A stretch of DNA of 64,000 nucleotides from Alphaproteobacteria bacterium (lineage in GTDB: Bacteria; Pseudomonadota; Alphaproteobacteria; MPNO01; UBA2964), in the NCBI GenBank assembly GCA_012103315.1, contig WLWZ01000003.1, positions 62,001-126,000 on the forward strand, in the 5' to 3' direction. Position 1 is the first letter of the stretch, and each line of letters opens with the position of its first letter. This document shows, in pieces, positions 19,094-28,134 of the stretch. Made by a program: the position numbers and the translations under genes. The notes below the pieces were generated by a model, which was given only the letters and a program-made list of their open reading frames with translations, searched no databases and was not told the DNA's origin.

Positions 19094-19726
19094 CTAGAGT
19101 GGCAATTCTACATTCAGGGAAACGCTGTCAGGTGTTTCAGTTACAATGAGCTTTCCCCCAGCGGACTTGCACAACCACGCCGTAAAATAGCCCTGTACAG
19201 AACGGGCTGTTAGGGAATCGATCTCAATTTCAGGCTTCAGCGCCTCTGCCACTTCAGGACGAAGCCCCGTGCCTGCACCGCTCGCTATTGCGGTAATAAT
19301 AATCGCGTCAGATTTTTGAATCTCTATAGCCAAATTCCCGCGATTTGGAAGCGTTTCCAGAGCCAGAAACGCCAAATTCAGATAAACCTTAACGCCGATC
19401 CTACCCAAAGGCTCGTCACTGCTCGGCAAATTAGCGTTAATTTTATCGTCTTCAATTATCCCATCTACAAGATCAGATGTTTCTTTAAGGGATAACGCAT
19501 CGGCATTTTCACCCCCAAGCCCATAAGCAATTCGGAAAAACATCAGACGGGCTGCTGCTTGCTTAATACTGAAGGACAGGAGCGACATGACCCCCTCATC
19601 GATCCCACCAGACTCGTCCTCCAGCAACTCCAAACCATTGCTGACTGCGGCAGTTGGGCTAATTAAGTCATGACAGAGTCTCGAACAAAGCAGTTCGGAA
19701 ACACGCTGCGGAAAATCATGTGACAT
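19094..19726 (-). CDS. chpT: Histidine phosphotransferase ChpT
   Basis: Relays phosphate from the CckA hybrid kinase to CtrA and CpdR. The 210-residue product has the phospho-His motif LCSRLCHDLISPTAAVSNGLELL near the N terminus (His at about 19) and the degenerate Bergerat-like second half (RSVQGYFTAWLCKSAGGKL). It is on the minus strand, upstream of cheA in that direction. A broken 10-bp stem at 19036-19059 lies downstream of its stop. Being close to ctrA and sciP supports the call. Confidence 0.88.
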   Translation of the reverse strand: MSHDFPQRVSELLCSRLCHDLISPTAAVSNGLELLEDESGGIDEGVMSLLSFSIKQAAARLMFFRIAYGLGGENADALSLKETSDLVDGIIEDDKINANLPSSDEPLGRIGVKVYLNLAFLALETLPNRGNLAIEIQKSDAIIITAIASGAGTGLRPEVAEALKPEIEIDSLTARSVQGYFTAWLCKSAGGKLIVTETPDSVSLNVELPL

Positions 19727-19836
19727 AATCTTTCACTCCTTTACTCACCGTCTATAACTCATCAAGACGCTACAACGAGTATGGCAACACAATAAAATTT
19801 CGATACTCTGCCCAAAACTTCTCACCGGAAACCGCG

Positions 19837-20019
19837 ATGAATGAAGAATTTGTACCTGGCGTCCTTGTACGTCATCCCAACCGTGATGACTGGGGCCTCG
19901 GCCAAGTCCAGTCTGCGATCGGAAACCGAATTACTGTCAATTTTGAGCACCAGGGTAAAGAGTTGATTAACAGCGACGTCATCTCCATGATCTTAATAGT
20001 GGAAGATCATGGACAATAA
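19837..20019 (+). CDS. DUF3553 family protein
   Basis: Sixty-residue protein. The motif VPGVLVRHPNRDDWGLGQVQ followed by ITVNFEHQGKELIN is the DUF3553 signature, a small SH3-like barrel, similar to the small domain found at the C terminus of some UvrD-type helicases. Function unknown. It lies alone, divergent from chpT, with a weak GGAAA ribosome site. The family often occurs near chpT in alphaproteobacteria as I recall, which I cannot check here. Confidence 0.8.
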   Translation: MNEEFVPGVLVRHPNRDDWGLGQVQSAIGNRITVNFEHQGKELINSDVISMILIVEDHGQ

Positions 20020-20125
20020 TGGCCAAATTGTGGGTTTATCTGGAATAATTGCGTCGTAGCCGTTAACAACTAGCTTACAGAATGCAATGCGTAACGCTCC
20101 GCAAAGTTAGGTAAGAACATAAAAT

Positions 20126-21823
20126 ATGTCCGATACAAAATCTGTGAAAAGACATTCCCACCCGGGACGTGGTGGACGTGGCGCTCCGCACCCCAAAGGA
20201 CGTCAGCTTAATACAGATGCTCAAGATCAGGTTGTCGCTCTTCTCGGTGAACTACCCCGCAATCGAGATATGCTCATCGAACACCTAAATTTAATTCAAG
20301 ATAAATATGGATGCCTGTCTGCGGACCATCTCGTCGCCCTTGCTGACGAAATGAAAATGGCGCTAACAGAGGTTTTTGAGGTCGCTACCTTTTATGCCCA
20401 CTTCGATGTCGTAACAGATGAAGCAAACCATCCCCCACCGGTGACGATCCGCGTGTGCGACAGCGTCACATGCGAAATGCTGGGCGCCGAGCAATTGATC
20501 GCTACTCTTTCAAAAAATGCTAGTGCCGACATCCGCGTTTTGCGAGCGCCGTGCATGGGGGCCTGCGACAAGGCACCTGCTGTCGCCATCGGACATACGC
20601 AAATAGCCCCGGCCACCTCGGAAACCACGTTGGCGGTCGCGGCAAATGGAGCACTACATGGGAGTTTGCCGGATTATGTGAACTTCGAGTCATACGAAAA
20701 AGATGGAGGGTATGGGTTATTCCGCGAGTGCCTGGCCAATTCCCGGACACCAGATGAATTAATTGAAATACTTAATGATTCCGGGCTGCGGGGTTTAGGC
20801 GGCGCAGGATTCCCGACAGGGCGCAAATGGACATTTGTCCGGGCGGAAACCGGCCCGCGGCTGATGGCTGTGAATGCCGATGAAGGAGAACCAGGCACCT
20901 TTAAGGATCGCTGGTTTCTGGAGCGCGACCCACACCGTTTTCTCGAGGGCATGCTAATTGGGGCCTGGGCTGTCGACGCGGAAGATATCTATATTTACCT
21001 GCGCGACGAATATCCGGAAGTTCGAGAAATCCTACTCAAGGAAATACCTAAGTTAGAAGCAGCCGGGCTTATTGAGCCTGGTCATGTTCATCTCCGTCGT
21101 GGAGCCGGGGCATATATATGCGGTGAAGAATCCGCGATGTTGGAATCAATAGAAGGCAAACGCGGCCTTCCACGCCATAAACCTCCTTTCCCCGCGCAAG
21201 TTGGCTTGTTTGGCCGACCCACTCTGATTCATAACGTCGAAACGCTCTACTGGATTCGAGACCTTGTTCAGAAAGGCGCCGACTGGTTCACCGAGAAGGG
21301 TCGTAACGGATCAAAAGGTTTGCGAACATTTTCTGTTTCAGGACGGGTAAATGAACCCGGCGTTAAAATCGCCGATGCGGGCATCACGGTTCGCGAGCTT
21401 ATCGATGAATATTGCGGCGGCATGCAAGATGGCCACACCTTTAAGGGCTATCTCCCTGGCGGGGCCTCTGGTGGCATTCTGCCGGCTAGTATGGATAGTG
21501 AGCCACTGGATTTTGGCACCCTCGAACAATATGGCTGTCTGATAGGATCAGCCGCTGTCATCATTTTATCAGAAGAAGATTCCACTGGTGATGTTGCGCT
21601 TAATCTCCTGAAGTTCTTCGAAGATGAAAGTTGTGGTCAGTGCACACCATGCCGAAATGGGTGTGAAAAGGCGGTGCAGCTTTTAGAGCAACCGACATGG
21701 GACAAACCTTTGTTGGCAGAGCTGTCAGAAGCAATGCAAGATGCTTCAATTTGCGGCCTAGGTCAGGCTGCAACCAACGGGCTGAACTCCGTCTTTAAGT
21801 ATTTTCCCGATGATGTGAAATAG
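20126..21823 (+). CDS. fdsB: NAD-dependent formate dehydrogenase, fused FdsG-FdsB (NuoE-NuoF-like) subunit
   Basis: Diaphorase part of a soluble molybdenum formate dehydrogenase; it passes electrons from formate to NAD. The 565 residues join a NuoE-like thioredoxin-fold domain with a 2Fe-2S site (Cys 111, 116, 143, 147) to a NuoF-like domain with the NADH/FMN site (GLRGLGGAGFPTGRKW, VNADEGEPGTFKDR) and a 4Fe-4S site (SCGQCTPCRNGC). This fusion and length resemble the beta subunit of Methylorubrum FDH1. The catalytic subunit is 2.5 kb downstream, separated by three unrelated genes. The basic first 25 residues are not part of either domain. Confidence 0.93.
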   Translation: MSDTKSVKRHSHPGRGGRGAPHPKGRQLNTDAQDQVVALLGELPRNRDMLIEHLNLIQDKYGCLSADHLVALADEMKMALTEVFEVATFYAHFDVVTDEANHPPPVTIRVCDSVTCEMLGAEQLIATLSKNASADIRVLRAPCMGACDKAPAVAIGHTQIAPATSETTLAVAANGALHGSLPDYVNFESYEKDGGYGLFRECLANSRTPDELIEILNDSGLRGLGGAGFPTGRKWTFVRAETGPRLMAVNADEGEPGTFKDRWFLERDPHRFLEGMLIGAWAVDAEDIYIYLRDEYPEVREILLKEIPKLEAAGLIEPGHVHLRRGAGAYICGEESAMLESIEGKRGLPRHKPPFPAQVGLFGRPTLIHNVETLYWIRDLVQKGADWFTEKGRNGSKGLRTFSVSGRVNEPGVKIADAGITVRELIDEYCGGMQDGHTFKGYLPGGASGGILPASMDSEPLDFGTLEQYGCLIGSAAVIILSEEDSTGDVALNLLKFFEDESCGQCTPCRNGCEKAVQLLEQPTWDKPLLAELSEAMQDASICGLGQAATNGLNSVFKYFPDDVK

Positions 21824-21842
21824 GGCTGACTGCTGCAGCTTG

Positions 21843-22718
21843 ATGACTGATTTAATCAACGGACCTGATTGGCACCCCAAGAAACCAAATACCCGACCGC
21901 CGCCGCTGAGCTGTGACACACATGCGCATCTATACGGCCCGTTCACCCGCTTTCCAATTGATCCAATTAAAGGAGACGGGCCCGATACCAGTTACAAACA
22001 ATATAAGGACATGCTCGATGTTCTGGGTATCGAGCGCGCTGTCCTCGTTCAGGCACGGGATTACGGCGGCATCGACCCCGTAACCGTCGATGCGATTGAA
22101 AAATCAGCGGGCCGTATCCGAGGCGTTGCAGCAATGCCTCGAGAGGCGCTTGAAGATCATCTCGATTTTCTAATTTCCAAAAACTTTTGTGGAATCCGAC
22201 TTTCAACCTTTTCTCCCGGTGCTGTCCGCCTCGACCATCTGGAATCAATTGCACCCTTAATTGATGAGCTCGGATGGGCGATTTTACTCCATCTCTCAGA
22301 TATCGAAGAGGTGATCGATCTTGCACCACGAGTCCGGATGCAGTCGGCTAATATTTTGTTTGATCATCTGGGCAGGGTCCGTGGTCCTGACACACTCCAA
22401 AGCCCCGGCTTTCAGACGCTCCTCACTTTGCTAAAAGAAACAGACAATTGTTGGGTAAAGATTTGCAGCTGGTATCGGCTTTCCGCAGACGGCTCGCCAT
22501 ATGACGATATGACCCCCTATGCCCACGCATTGATAATGGCCCGTCCGGACCGGATTGTTTGGGGCAGCAACTGGCCGCACCCTAACTCAACAGCGGCTAT
22601 TCCCAATGACGGAAATTTGTTGGATCAATTTATGGATTGGGCCGGCAACGAGAATACGCAGCGACAAATTCTGGTCGACAACCCAACACGACTATTTGGA
22701 TTTGAAAGCACCGATTAA
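21843..22718 (+). CDS. Amidohydrolase family 2 protein (TIM-barrel metal-dependent hydrolase)
   Basis: A 291-residue amidohydrolase-2 fold protein, similar in pattern to 2-pyrone-4,6-dicarboxylate lactonase. It has the metal-binding DTHAHLYGP near residue 24, the mid-barrel IRLSTFSPGAV, ILFDHLGRVRG and the late WGSNWPHPN motif with the conserved Asp/His region. The substrate cannot be told. It starts 19 bases after the formate dehydrogenase gene and so is probably co-transcribed. An ATG at 21843 is chosen over a TTG one codon earlier. It ends 4 bases into the convergent YHS gene. Confidence 0.85.
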   Translation: MTDLINGPDWHPKKPNTRPPPLSCDTHAHLYGPFTRFPIDPIKGDGPDTSYKQYKDMLDVLGIERAVLVQARDYGGIDPVTVDAIEKSAGRIRGVAAMPREALEDHLDFLISKNFCGIRLSTFSPGAVRLDHLESIAPLIDELGWAILLHLSDIEEVIDLAPRVRMQSANILFDHLGRVRGPDTLQSPGFQTLLTLLKETDNCWVKICSWYRLSADGSPYDDMTPYAHALIMARPDRIVWGSNWPHPNSTAAIPNDGNLLDQFMDWAGNENTQRQILVDNPTRLFGFESTD

Positions 22719-23182
22719 TTCAGGAGTTTTCTCTTGAGGCCCGGCCAGTTGCGATCACCCTTGCGTATGCGTCCAGGAATGTCCTTGGACCATAGCTGAC
22801 GTACCGATTTCGAGTAGTTGAGATACAACTTCCCATCTACGATTGACCACGCCTCAGGGTCGATAGAAGCGGTGTATCCCTCACTGACAGCGTAGGCGCA
22901 AAACCCGCCATATTGCGGCTCATACTTTTCCGGCGCTGCTTTAAATCGTTCGAGATTCTCAGCACTGGCAAACCGCCAAGTCGCGCCTTTCCATTTGAAG
23001 GAAAATTTACCGGAGCCTTTCACTGGTTTTTGCATAGCAAGATAGGCGACGGGGTCGACACCTTCGATAGCGACGCCCGTCCAGCCGGATTTGTTGAAAT
23101 AGCTTGCCGCACCGGCGGGGGAAACAGGGAGTAAAACAAGCGCCAAGAAGACGGTTATGACTGATGTAAAGTTGCGTTTCAT
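22715..23182 (-). CDS. Exported YHS-domain protein
   Basis: A 155-residue protein with an N-terminal signal peptide (MKRNFTSVITVFLALVLLPV, cleavage near AGA-AS). A YHS domain follows: VAIEGVDPVAYLA, then FKWKGATWRFASAENLERF, and YGGFCAYAVSEGYTA. YHS domains are thought to bind metals. The start is set at the third in-frame ATG because GAGGAGAG lies 7 bases before it. It lies 23 bases downstream of msrP on the same strand, in the place often held by msrQ. Confidence 0.85.
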   Translation of the reverse strand: MKRNFTSVITVFLALVLLPVSPAGAASYFNKSGWTGVAIEGVDPVAYLAMQKPVKGSGKFSFKWKGATWRFASAENLERFKAAPEKYEPQYGGFCAYAVSEGYTASIDPEAWSIVDGKLYLNYSKSVRQLWSKDIPGRIRKGDRNWPGLKRKLLN

Positions 23183-23205
23183 CGATGCTCTCCTCATCAC
23201 ATGTC

Positions 23206-24186
23206 TCAGGTATAGAGTCGTTCGCCTTCCATGCCTTTGTAGAGTTCAGCAACATACTCTCCATACCCATTGAACAGCTGTGTTGCGACCCGGCCAGATT
23301 TTCCCAAAACGCGTTCAGTCGCCTGGCTCCAACGGCGGTGTGACACCTTCGGATTTACATTTGCCCAGAAACCATATTCTGCCGAATTTACTTTTTCCCA
23401 AAATGTGAGTGGCTTTTTCTCGGTAAAGGTAAAATGGGCAATCGATTTGACTGATTTAAAGCCGTATTTCCACGGAACTGCTAATCGCAGTGGTGCGCCA
23501 TTTTGCTTAGGGATCGGCTTGCCATATAAGCCGGTCGCCATAAAGGCGAGCTCATTTGTTGCCTCGGCAATTGTCAGCCCCTCGCGGTACGGCCATGGAT
23601 ACCAGCTTTGATTCTGACCAGATGCCACTTTCGGGTTATGGAAGGTATCCATTTGTAAGAATTTAGCAGAACCAAGTGGTTTTGCGAGATCCACCAGAGC
23701 TTTCAAGGCAAAACCAGACCACGGCACTGCCATCGACCAGGCTTCAACGCAACGGAATCTGTAGAGCCGTTCTTCCAACGGCATTTTCTTGAGAAGTTCA
23801 TCAATGCCAAGAGTAATTGGTTTCTCGACGAGCCCATCAATTTTCACTTCCCATGGCCGCAACGGCAACATCTGTGACGCCCGCCAAATGTTCTTATGGG
23901 ACCCAAATTCGTAGAAGTTATTATAGGTTGTCGCGAGCTTTTCTATTGTTTCTGGCCGATCCAGCTTATACCGGGTATTCCGCTTCACGGGATACAATGG
24001 GGCACTTGGGTCCTTTTCATAAACCACTGGCGTATCGTCTTCACAGCCGGCCAGCAATGGTGCGGCACCTGCGATTACCCCACCAACACCCATGACCTTT
24101 AACAGAGCGCGACGATCTCGATAGACACCCTCCGGTGTAATCTCTGATTCTTTTATTTCCCAGTCACGGTGCTGACGGATCGGCAT
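23206..24186 (-). CDS. msrP: Protein-methionine-sulfoxide reductase catalytic subunit MsrP (YedY-like)
   Basis: Periplasmic molybdopterin enzyme that repairs oxidised methionine in envelope proteins. It has 326 residues with a twin-arginine signal (RDRRALLKVMGVGG, Arg 25-26). The molybdenum-binding Cys 146 sits in LYRFRCVEAWSMAVPWSGF. WKYGFKSVKSI is also conserved. Just after the Tat hydrophobic stretch is LLAGC (Cys 48), a lipobox-like sequence, so it might be membrane anchored. The usual haem partner MsrQ is not adjacent; a YHS protein follows instead. Transcribed divergently from fdhA. Confidence 0.92.
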   Translation of the reverse strand: MPIRQHRDWEIKESEITPEGVYRDRRALLKVMGVGGVIAGAAPLLAGCEDDTPVVYEKDPSAPLYPVKRNTRYKLDRPETIEKLATTYNNFYEFGSHKNIWRASQMLPLRPWEVKIDGLVEKPITLGIDELLKKMPLEERLYRFRCVEAWSMAVPWSGFALKALVDLAKPLGSAKFLQMDTFHNPKVASGQNQSWYPWPYREGLTIAEATNELAFMATGLYGKPIPKQNGAPLRLAVPWKYGFKSVKSIAHFTFTEKKPLTFWEKVNSAEYGFWANVNPKVSHRRWSQATERVLGKSGRVATQLFNGYGEYVAELYKGMEGERLYT

Positions 24187-24348
24187 GACATTAGACCTTA
24201 TATTCCCACTCTAAGAGAACATGGCATCCCTCCACCGTTTCACCAATAACGTTTTCGCGAGCGAAAGTGCGATAGTCATCAACACATCAATTGACCCTGT
24301 GCCTAACGGAAACTAGGTTGGGGCCTTAGTTTGTTTCAGGCAGATATC

Positions 24349-27114
24349 ATGGCGGATAAGATCGAATTTACTCTCGACGGGAAAACCGTAACGGCGGACC
24401 CAGATGAGACAATCTGGCAAGTCGCAGAACGGGTTGGCACCGAGATACCTCACCTATGTTATGCGCCCGAACCGGGATATCGACCGGATGGTAATTGTCG
24501 CGCCTGCATGGTCGAAATCGAAGGCGAACGCGTCTTGGCCGCATCATGCATTCGCACGCCCACCGCTGGCATGGCTGTCACCACGGCCAGCGAGCGCGCC
24601 AAAAAAGCCCGCAAAATGGTTTTCGAATTGCTGGTCGCCGACCAGCCTGACCGAAGCACCCATCACGACAATGATTCTCGGTTTTGGCGCTGGGCTGACA
24701 AGATTGGTATTGAGACGAGCCGCTTCCCAGCGAAAGAAACGCCGAGTGCTGACCCAAGCCATCCCGCAATGGCTGTCAATCTGGATGCCTGTATTAACTG
24801 TACGCTGTGCGTCCGCGCCTGCCGCGAGGTTCAGGTCAATGACGTCATCGGCATGGCACAACGCGGATCAGAAGCAAAGATTGTCTTCGACCTAGACGAT
24901 CCGATGGGCGACAGCACCTGTGTCGCTTGCGGCGAATGTGTACAGGCGTGCCCGACAGGCGCATTACTACCTAAATCAGTAACTGCTGGAGACCAGTCTG
25001 GGCGCATACAGGCCGACCGCAAAGTGGATTCCGTCTGCCCCTATTGCGGCGTTGGTTGCCAACTGACGTACCATTTAAAAGACGACAAACTCTTATATGT
25101 AACCGGCCGCGAAGGACCAGCGAACGAAAACCGACTCTGTGTGAAAGGCCGCTTCGGATTTGATTATGCTCACCATGCGCACCGCTTAACGGTCCCGTTG
25201 ATCCGCAAGGATGATGCGCCCAAGAATGCAGCAGAAGATATCGATCCGGCCAATCCGCTAACCCATTTCCGCGAAGCCAGCTGGGAAGAAGCCCTCGAGC
25301 GCGCTGCTGGTGGATTGCGCCAAATTCGTGATGACCACGGTGGCGGGGCATTGGCCGGGTTTGGATCAGCGAAAGGATCAAACGAAGAAGCATACCTGTT
25401 CCAAAAACTCGTTCGCACCGGGTTTGGCACGAACAATGTCGATCATTGCACAAGACTGTGCCACGCCTCATCGGTAGCCGCTCTCATGGAATGTATCGGT
25501 TCGGGCGCGGTCACTGCGCCGTTTACGGCTGTCCGAGATGCCGAAGTCATTGTCGTCATTGGCGCCAACCCAACGGAAAATCATCCGGTCGCAGCGACTT
25601 TTTTTAAGCAGGCAGTTAAGGACGGCAAGACCCTCATTGTCATGGACCCACGGGGTCAGGCGTTAAAACGTCATGCGACGCACATGCTGCAGTTCAAGCC
25701 AGGCGGCGATGTCTCCATGCTCAACGCGATCATGCATGTGATCGTCGACGAAGAACTCTACGACGAACAATACATCCAAGCGCATACAGATGGCTTTGAG
25801 GAGTTAAAGAAGCATCTCGCCGAATTTCCACCCGAAAAAATGGCGGAGGTTTGCGGTATCGATGCCGAAACATTACGCACCGTCGCTCGAACCTATGCAA
25901 CGTCAAATGCCTCAATCATCTTTTGGGGGATGGGCGTCTCGCAACACATCCACGGCACAGACAATGCGCGTTGCCTCATCGATCTTTCTTTGATGACCGG
26001 CCAGGTTGGTCGCCCAGGGACAGGACTTCATCCCTTACGCGGGCAAAACAATGTTCAAGGCGCCTCCGATGCCGGGTTGGTGCCAATGTTCTACCCAGAT
26101 TATCAGCTTGTAACCGAAGAAGACATTCAGTCCAAATTTGAAAAGTTCTGGGACACAGAGCTTGACCCAGAACGGGGCCTGACCGTCGTTGAAATTATGG
26201 AAGAAGTTCACGCCGGCAATATTCGCGGCATGTATGTCATGGGTGAAAACCCGGCAATGTCGGACCCAGATGCTCAGCATGCCCGCGAGGCCCTCGCCAA
26301 ACTGGAGACACTGGTCGTTCAAGACATATTTCTGACTGAGACTGCCTACCATGCGGATGTTGTTTTACCAGCTTCAGCCTGGCCCGAGAAAGACGGCACA
26401 GTCACAAACACCAACCGTCAAGTACAGATGGGGCGAAAGGCGCTACCCCTTCAGGGCGATACCCAGCAAGATTGGTGGATCATTCAGGAAATGGCACGCG
26501 GGTTAGGTCTCGACTGGCAGTACACGCATCCCAGCGAAGTCTTTACTGAAATGGCCGAGGTCATGCCGTCAATGCAAAACATCACCTGGGATCGTGTTGA
26601 GCAGGAGAGCGCGGTGACTTATCCGTGCGACGGCCCCGATGTCCCCGGAAACGAGATCGTTTTTGGTGACGGCTTTCCCACAGATTCTAGCCACGCAAAA
26701 ATGGTCGCCGCCGATTTTATTCCTCCGGCCGAATTGCCGGATGACGAGTATCCGATGGTGTTAACCACCGGGCGTCAGCTAGAGCATTGGCATACGGGAG
26801 CGATTACACGCCGCGCCAGCGTTCTTGATGCACTCGAACCAGAAGCTGTTGCCTGTTTGAATAACAGAGATATGCGCGACATGGGTGTCAGGCCCGGGGA
26901 AATGGTTCGAGTCGCAACCCGTCGCGGCGTCTTGGAATTAAAGGCGCGGGTTGATCGTGCTGTTCCGCAGGGGGTTGTGTTTATTCCGTTCTGCTATGCG
27001 GAGGCACCGGCAAACTTCCTGACCAACCCTCAACTCGATCCGTTTGGTAAGATCCCTGAATTCAAATTCTGTGCCGCTAAGGTCGAAAGCGCCCGAGCTG
27101 CAGCAGCCGAGTAA
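24349..27114 (+). CDS. fdhA: NAD-dependent formate dehydrogenase, catalytic alpha subunit
   Basis: Molybdopterin-binding subunit that oxidises formate. From the chosen ATG it has 921 residues. The N terminus is a NuoG-like 2Fe-2S domain (Cys 37, 50, 53, 67). A His/Cys segment comes next, then two 4Fe-4S sites (CINCTLCVRAC, CVACGECVQAC) and the FDH 4Fe-4S motif CPYCGVGC. The metal ligand lies in DHCTRLCHASSVAAL, a cysteine and not selenocysteine. The C-terminal molybdopterin dinucleotide-binding domain includes TTGRQLEHWHTG. A TTG six codons earlier is an alternative start. It is close to the FDH1 alpha type. It converges on a ModE-like gene 6 bases away. Confidence 0.94.
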   Translation: MADKIEFTLDGKTVTADPDETIWQVAERVGTEIPHLCYAPEPGYRPDGNCRACMVEIEGERVLAASCIRTPTAGMAVTTASERAKKARKMVFELLVADQPDRSTHHDNDSRFWRWADKIGIETSRFPAKETPSADPSHPAMAVNLDACINCTLCVRACREVQVNDVIGMAQRGSEAKIVFDLDDPMGDSTCVACGECVQACPTGALLPKSVTAGDQSGRIQADRKVDSVCPYCGVGCQLTYHLKDDKLLYVTGREGPANENRLCVKGRFGFDYAHHAHRLTVPLIRKDDAPKNAAEDIDPANPLTHFREASWEEALERAAGGLRQIRDDHGGGALAGFGSAKGSNEEAYLFQKLVRTGFGTNNVDHCTRLCHASSVAALMECIGSGAVTAPFTAVRDAEVIVVIGANPTENHPVAATFFKQAVKDGKTLIVMDPRGQALKRHATHMLQFKPGGDVSMLNAIMHVIVDEELYDEQYIQAHTDGFEELKKHLAEFPPEKMAEVCGIDAETLRTVARTYATSNASIIFWGMGVSQHIHGTDNARCLIDLSLMTGQVGRPGTGLHPLRGQNNVQGASDAGLVPMFYPDYQLVTEEDIQSKFEKFWDTELDPERGLTVVEIMEEVHAGNIRGMYVMGENPAMSDPDAQHAREALAKLETLVVQDIFLTETAYHADVVLPASAWPEKDGTVTNTNRQVQMGRKALPLQGDTQQDWWIIQEMARGLGLDWQYTHPSEVFTEMAEVMPSMQNITWDRVEQESAVTYPCDGPDVPGNEIVFGDGFPTDSSHAKMVAADFIPPAELPDDEYPMVLTTGRQLEHWHTGAITRRASVLDALEPEAVACLNNRDMRDMGVRPGEMVRVATRRGVLELKARVDRAVPQGVVFIPFCYAEAPANFLTNPQLDPFGKIPEFKFCAAKVESARAAAAE

Positions 27115-27120
27115 ACACCG

Positions 27121-27489
27121 CTATTTTCTTTTGGCGGCCGGCTTAAGAAGTTGCGCAAAATTAGAAATTTCCTGCCGAACAGCTTTTCCTGCCTTGTCTT
27201 CCATAGAACGGTAACGCGTCAGGGCATCGAACCCTGCTGTGGTGACCTGCGCACCACCGCCACCCGACCCACCAGCATTGGTGATAACCAGCGGTGATTT
27301 GAAATCACCGTTCATTGCTTCGATAAGTTTCCAGGCACGCCGGTAGGACATTCCCATTTCGCGCGCTGCCCCGGTAATAGACCCGGTTCGGTCAACGGCT
27401 TCCAAAAGAGCAACTTTGCCAGGGCCCAAGGCTATAGCGGCGCCAAGCAATATCCTCAGGGTTGGTGTTTCTTCACGGACCTTCGTCAT
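27121..27489 (-). CDS. ModE-like winged-helix regulator lacking a molybdate-binding domain
   Basis: A 122-residue protein matching the N-terminal DNA-binding domain of ModE: LGPGKVALLEAVDRTGSITG, AAREMGMSYRRAWKLIEAMN, and a Gly-rich wing GGSGGGGAQVTTAG. The two TOBE/molybdate-binding domains of full ModE are missing, which is common in alphaproteobacteria. It is the last gene of the minus-strand fdhD to mobA operon, so it likely regulates formate dehydrogenase or molybdenum-cofactor genes. The target sites are not identified. Confidence 0.87.
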   Translation of the reverse strand: MTKVREETPTLRILLGAAIALGPGKVALLEAVDRTGSITGAAREMGMSYRRAWKLIEAMNGDFKSPLVITNAGGSGGGGAQVTTAGFDALTRYRSMEDKAGKAVRQEISNFAQLLKPAAKRK

Positions 27490-27501
27490 AACACGATCAA
27501 A

Positions 27502-28134
27502 CTACCTCGAGGCCGCATCCGTCAAGATAACCTCTTCTGCGATGGCAAGATCTTCTGGTCGATTTACATTGAGGAAAGGATCAACGGGATCTGTCGACCA
27601 ATTTGCACGAACCAAACGATGGCGCGCCGTCCAGATGTCCACCTTGCGAATATCCATTTCAACCAGGGATGTTCGAAGGTCCTCCGCCAATTCGATTGGC
27701 CAAAGTCCAAAGACGGGCTGGTCTCGGCCATTTGAAGTCCCACAGGCGAGATCTCCTTTTTCGTTCCGAACAGCGTCATATAGCCGGGAAACGAGATCAT
27801 TGGGGGCGAAAGGCGCATCGCAGGCAAAACTGGCCATCCACTGACACTTCGGTCGATTGTCACGAACCCACTCCATGCCCGTGAGGATACCAGCAAGTGG
27901 ACCCGCAAAACCGTCAACGACATCACCGACAACAGGTAAATTATAGTCCTCGAAGCGGCTTGGATCGCCGTTAGCATTGAGGATCAAGTGATCAACCTGC
28001 GGACGGGCGCAATCGATAACACGCATAAGTAATGTCTTTCCCACAAGAGCTCTTAAACACTTGTCACCACCGCCCATTCGCCGTGATTGGCCGCCAGCCA
28101 GCAATAGACCACAAACACTTCCGTCAATCGGCAT
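27502..28134 (-). CDS. mobA: Molybdenum cofactor guanylyltransferase MobA
   Basis: Attaches GMP to molybdopterin to give the dinucleotide form used by formate dehydrogenase. The 210-residue product has the nucleotide-binding loop LLLAGGQSRRMGGGDK at its N terminus, FACDAPFAPND and the C-terminal FLNVNRPEDL. The start is set at ATG 28134, preceded by GGAG, because the family begins just there; a longer reading adds 20 residues without similarity. It overlaps the upstream gene by 11 bases. Confidence 0.9.
   Translation of the reverse strand: MPIDGSVCGLLLAGGQSRRMGGGDKCLRALVGKTLLMRVIDCARPQVDHLILNANGDPSRFEDYNLPVVGDVVDGFAGPLAGILTGMEWVRDNRPKCQWMASFACDAPFAPNDLVSRLYDAVRNEKGDLACGTSNGRDQPVFGLWPIELAEDLRTSLVEMDIRKVDIWTARHRLVRANWSTDPVDPFLNVNRPEDLAIAEEVILTDAASR

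Noticed and set aside
24253..24264. TTCGC-GA-GCGAA repeat between msrP and fdhA as an operator
   Set aside because: Only 5-bp arms; too short to support without other copies.
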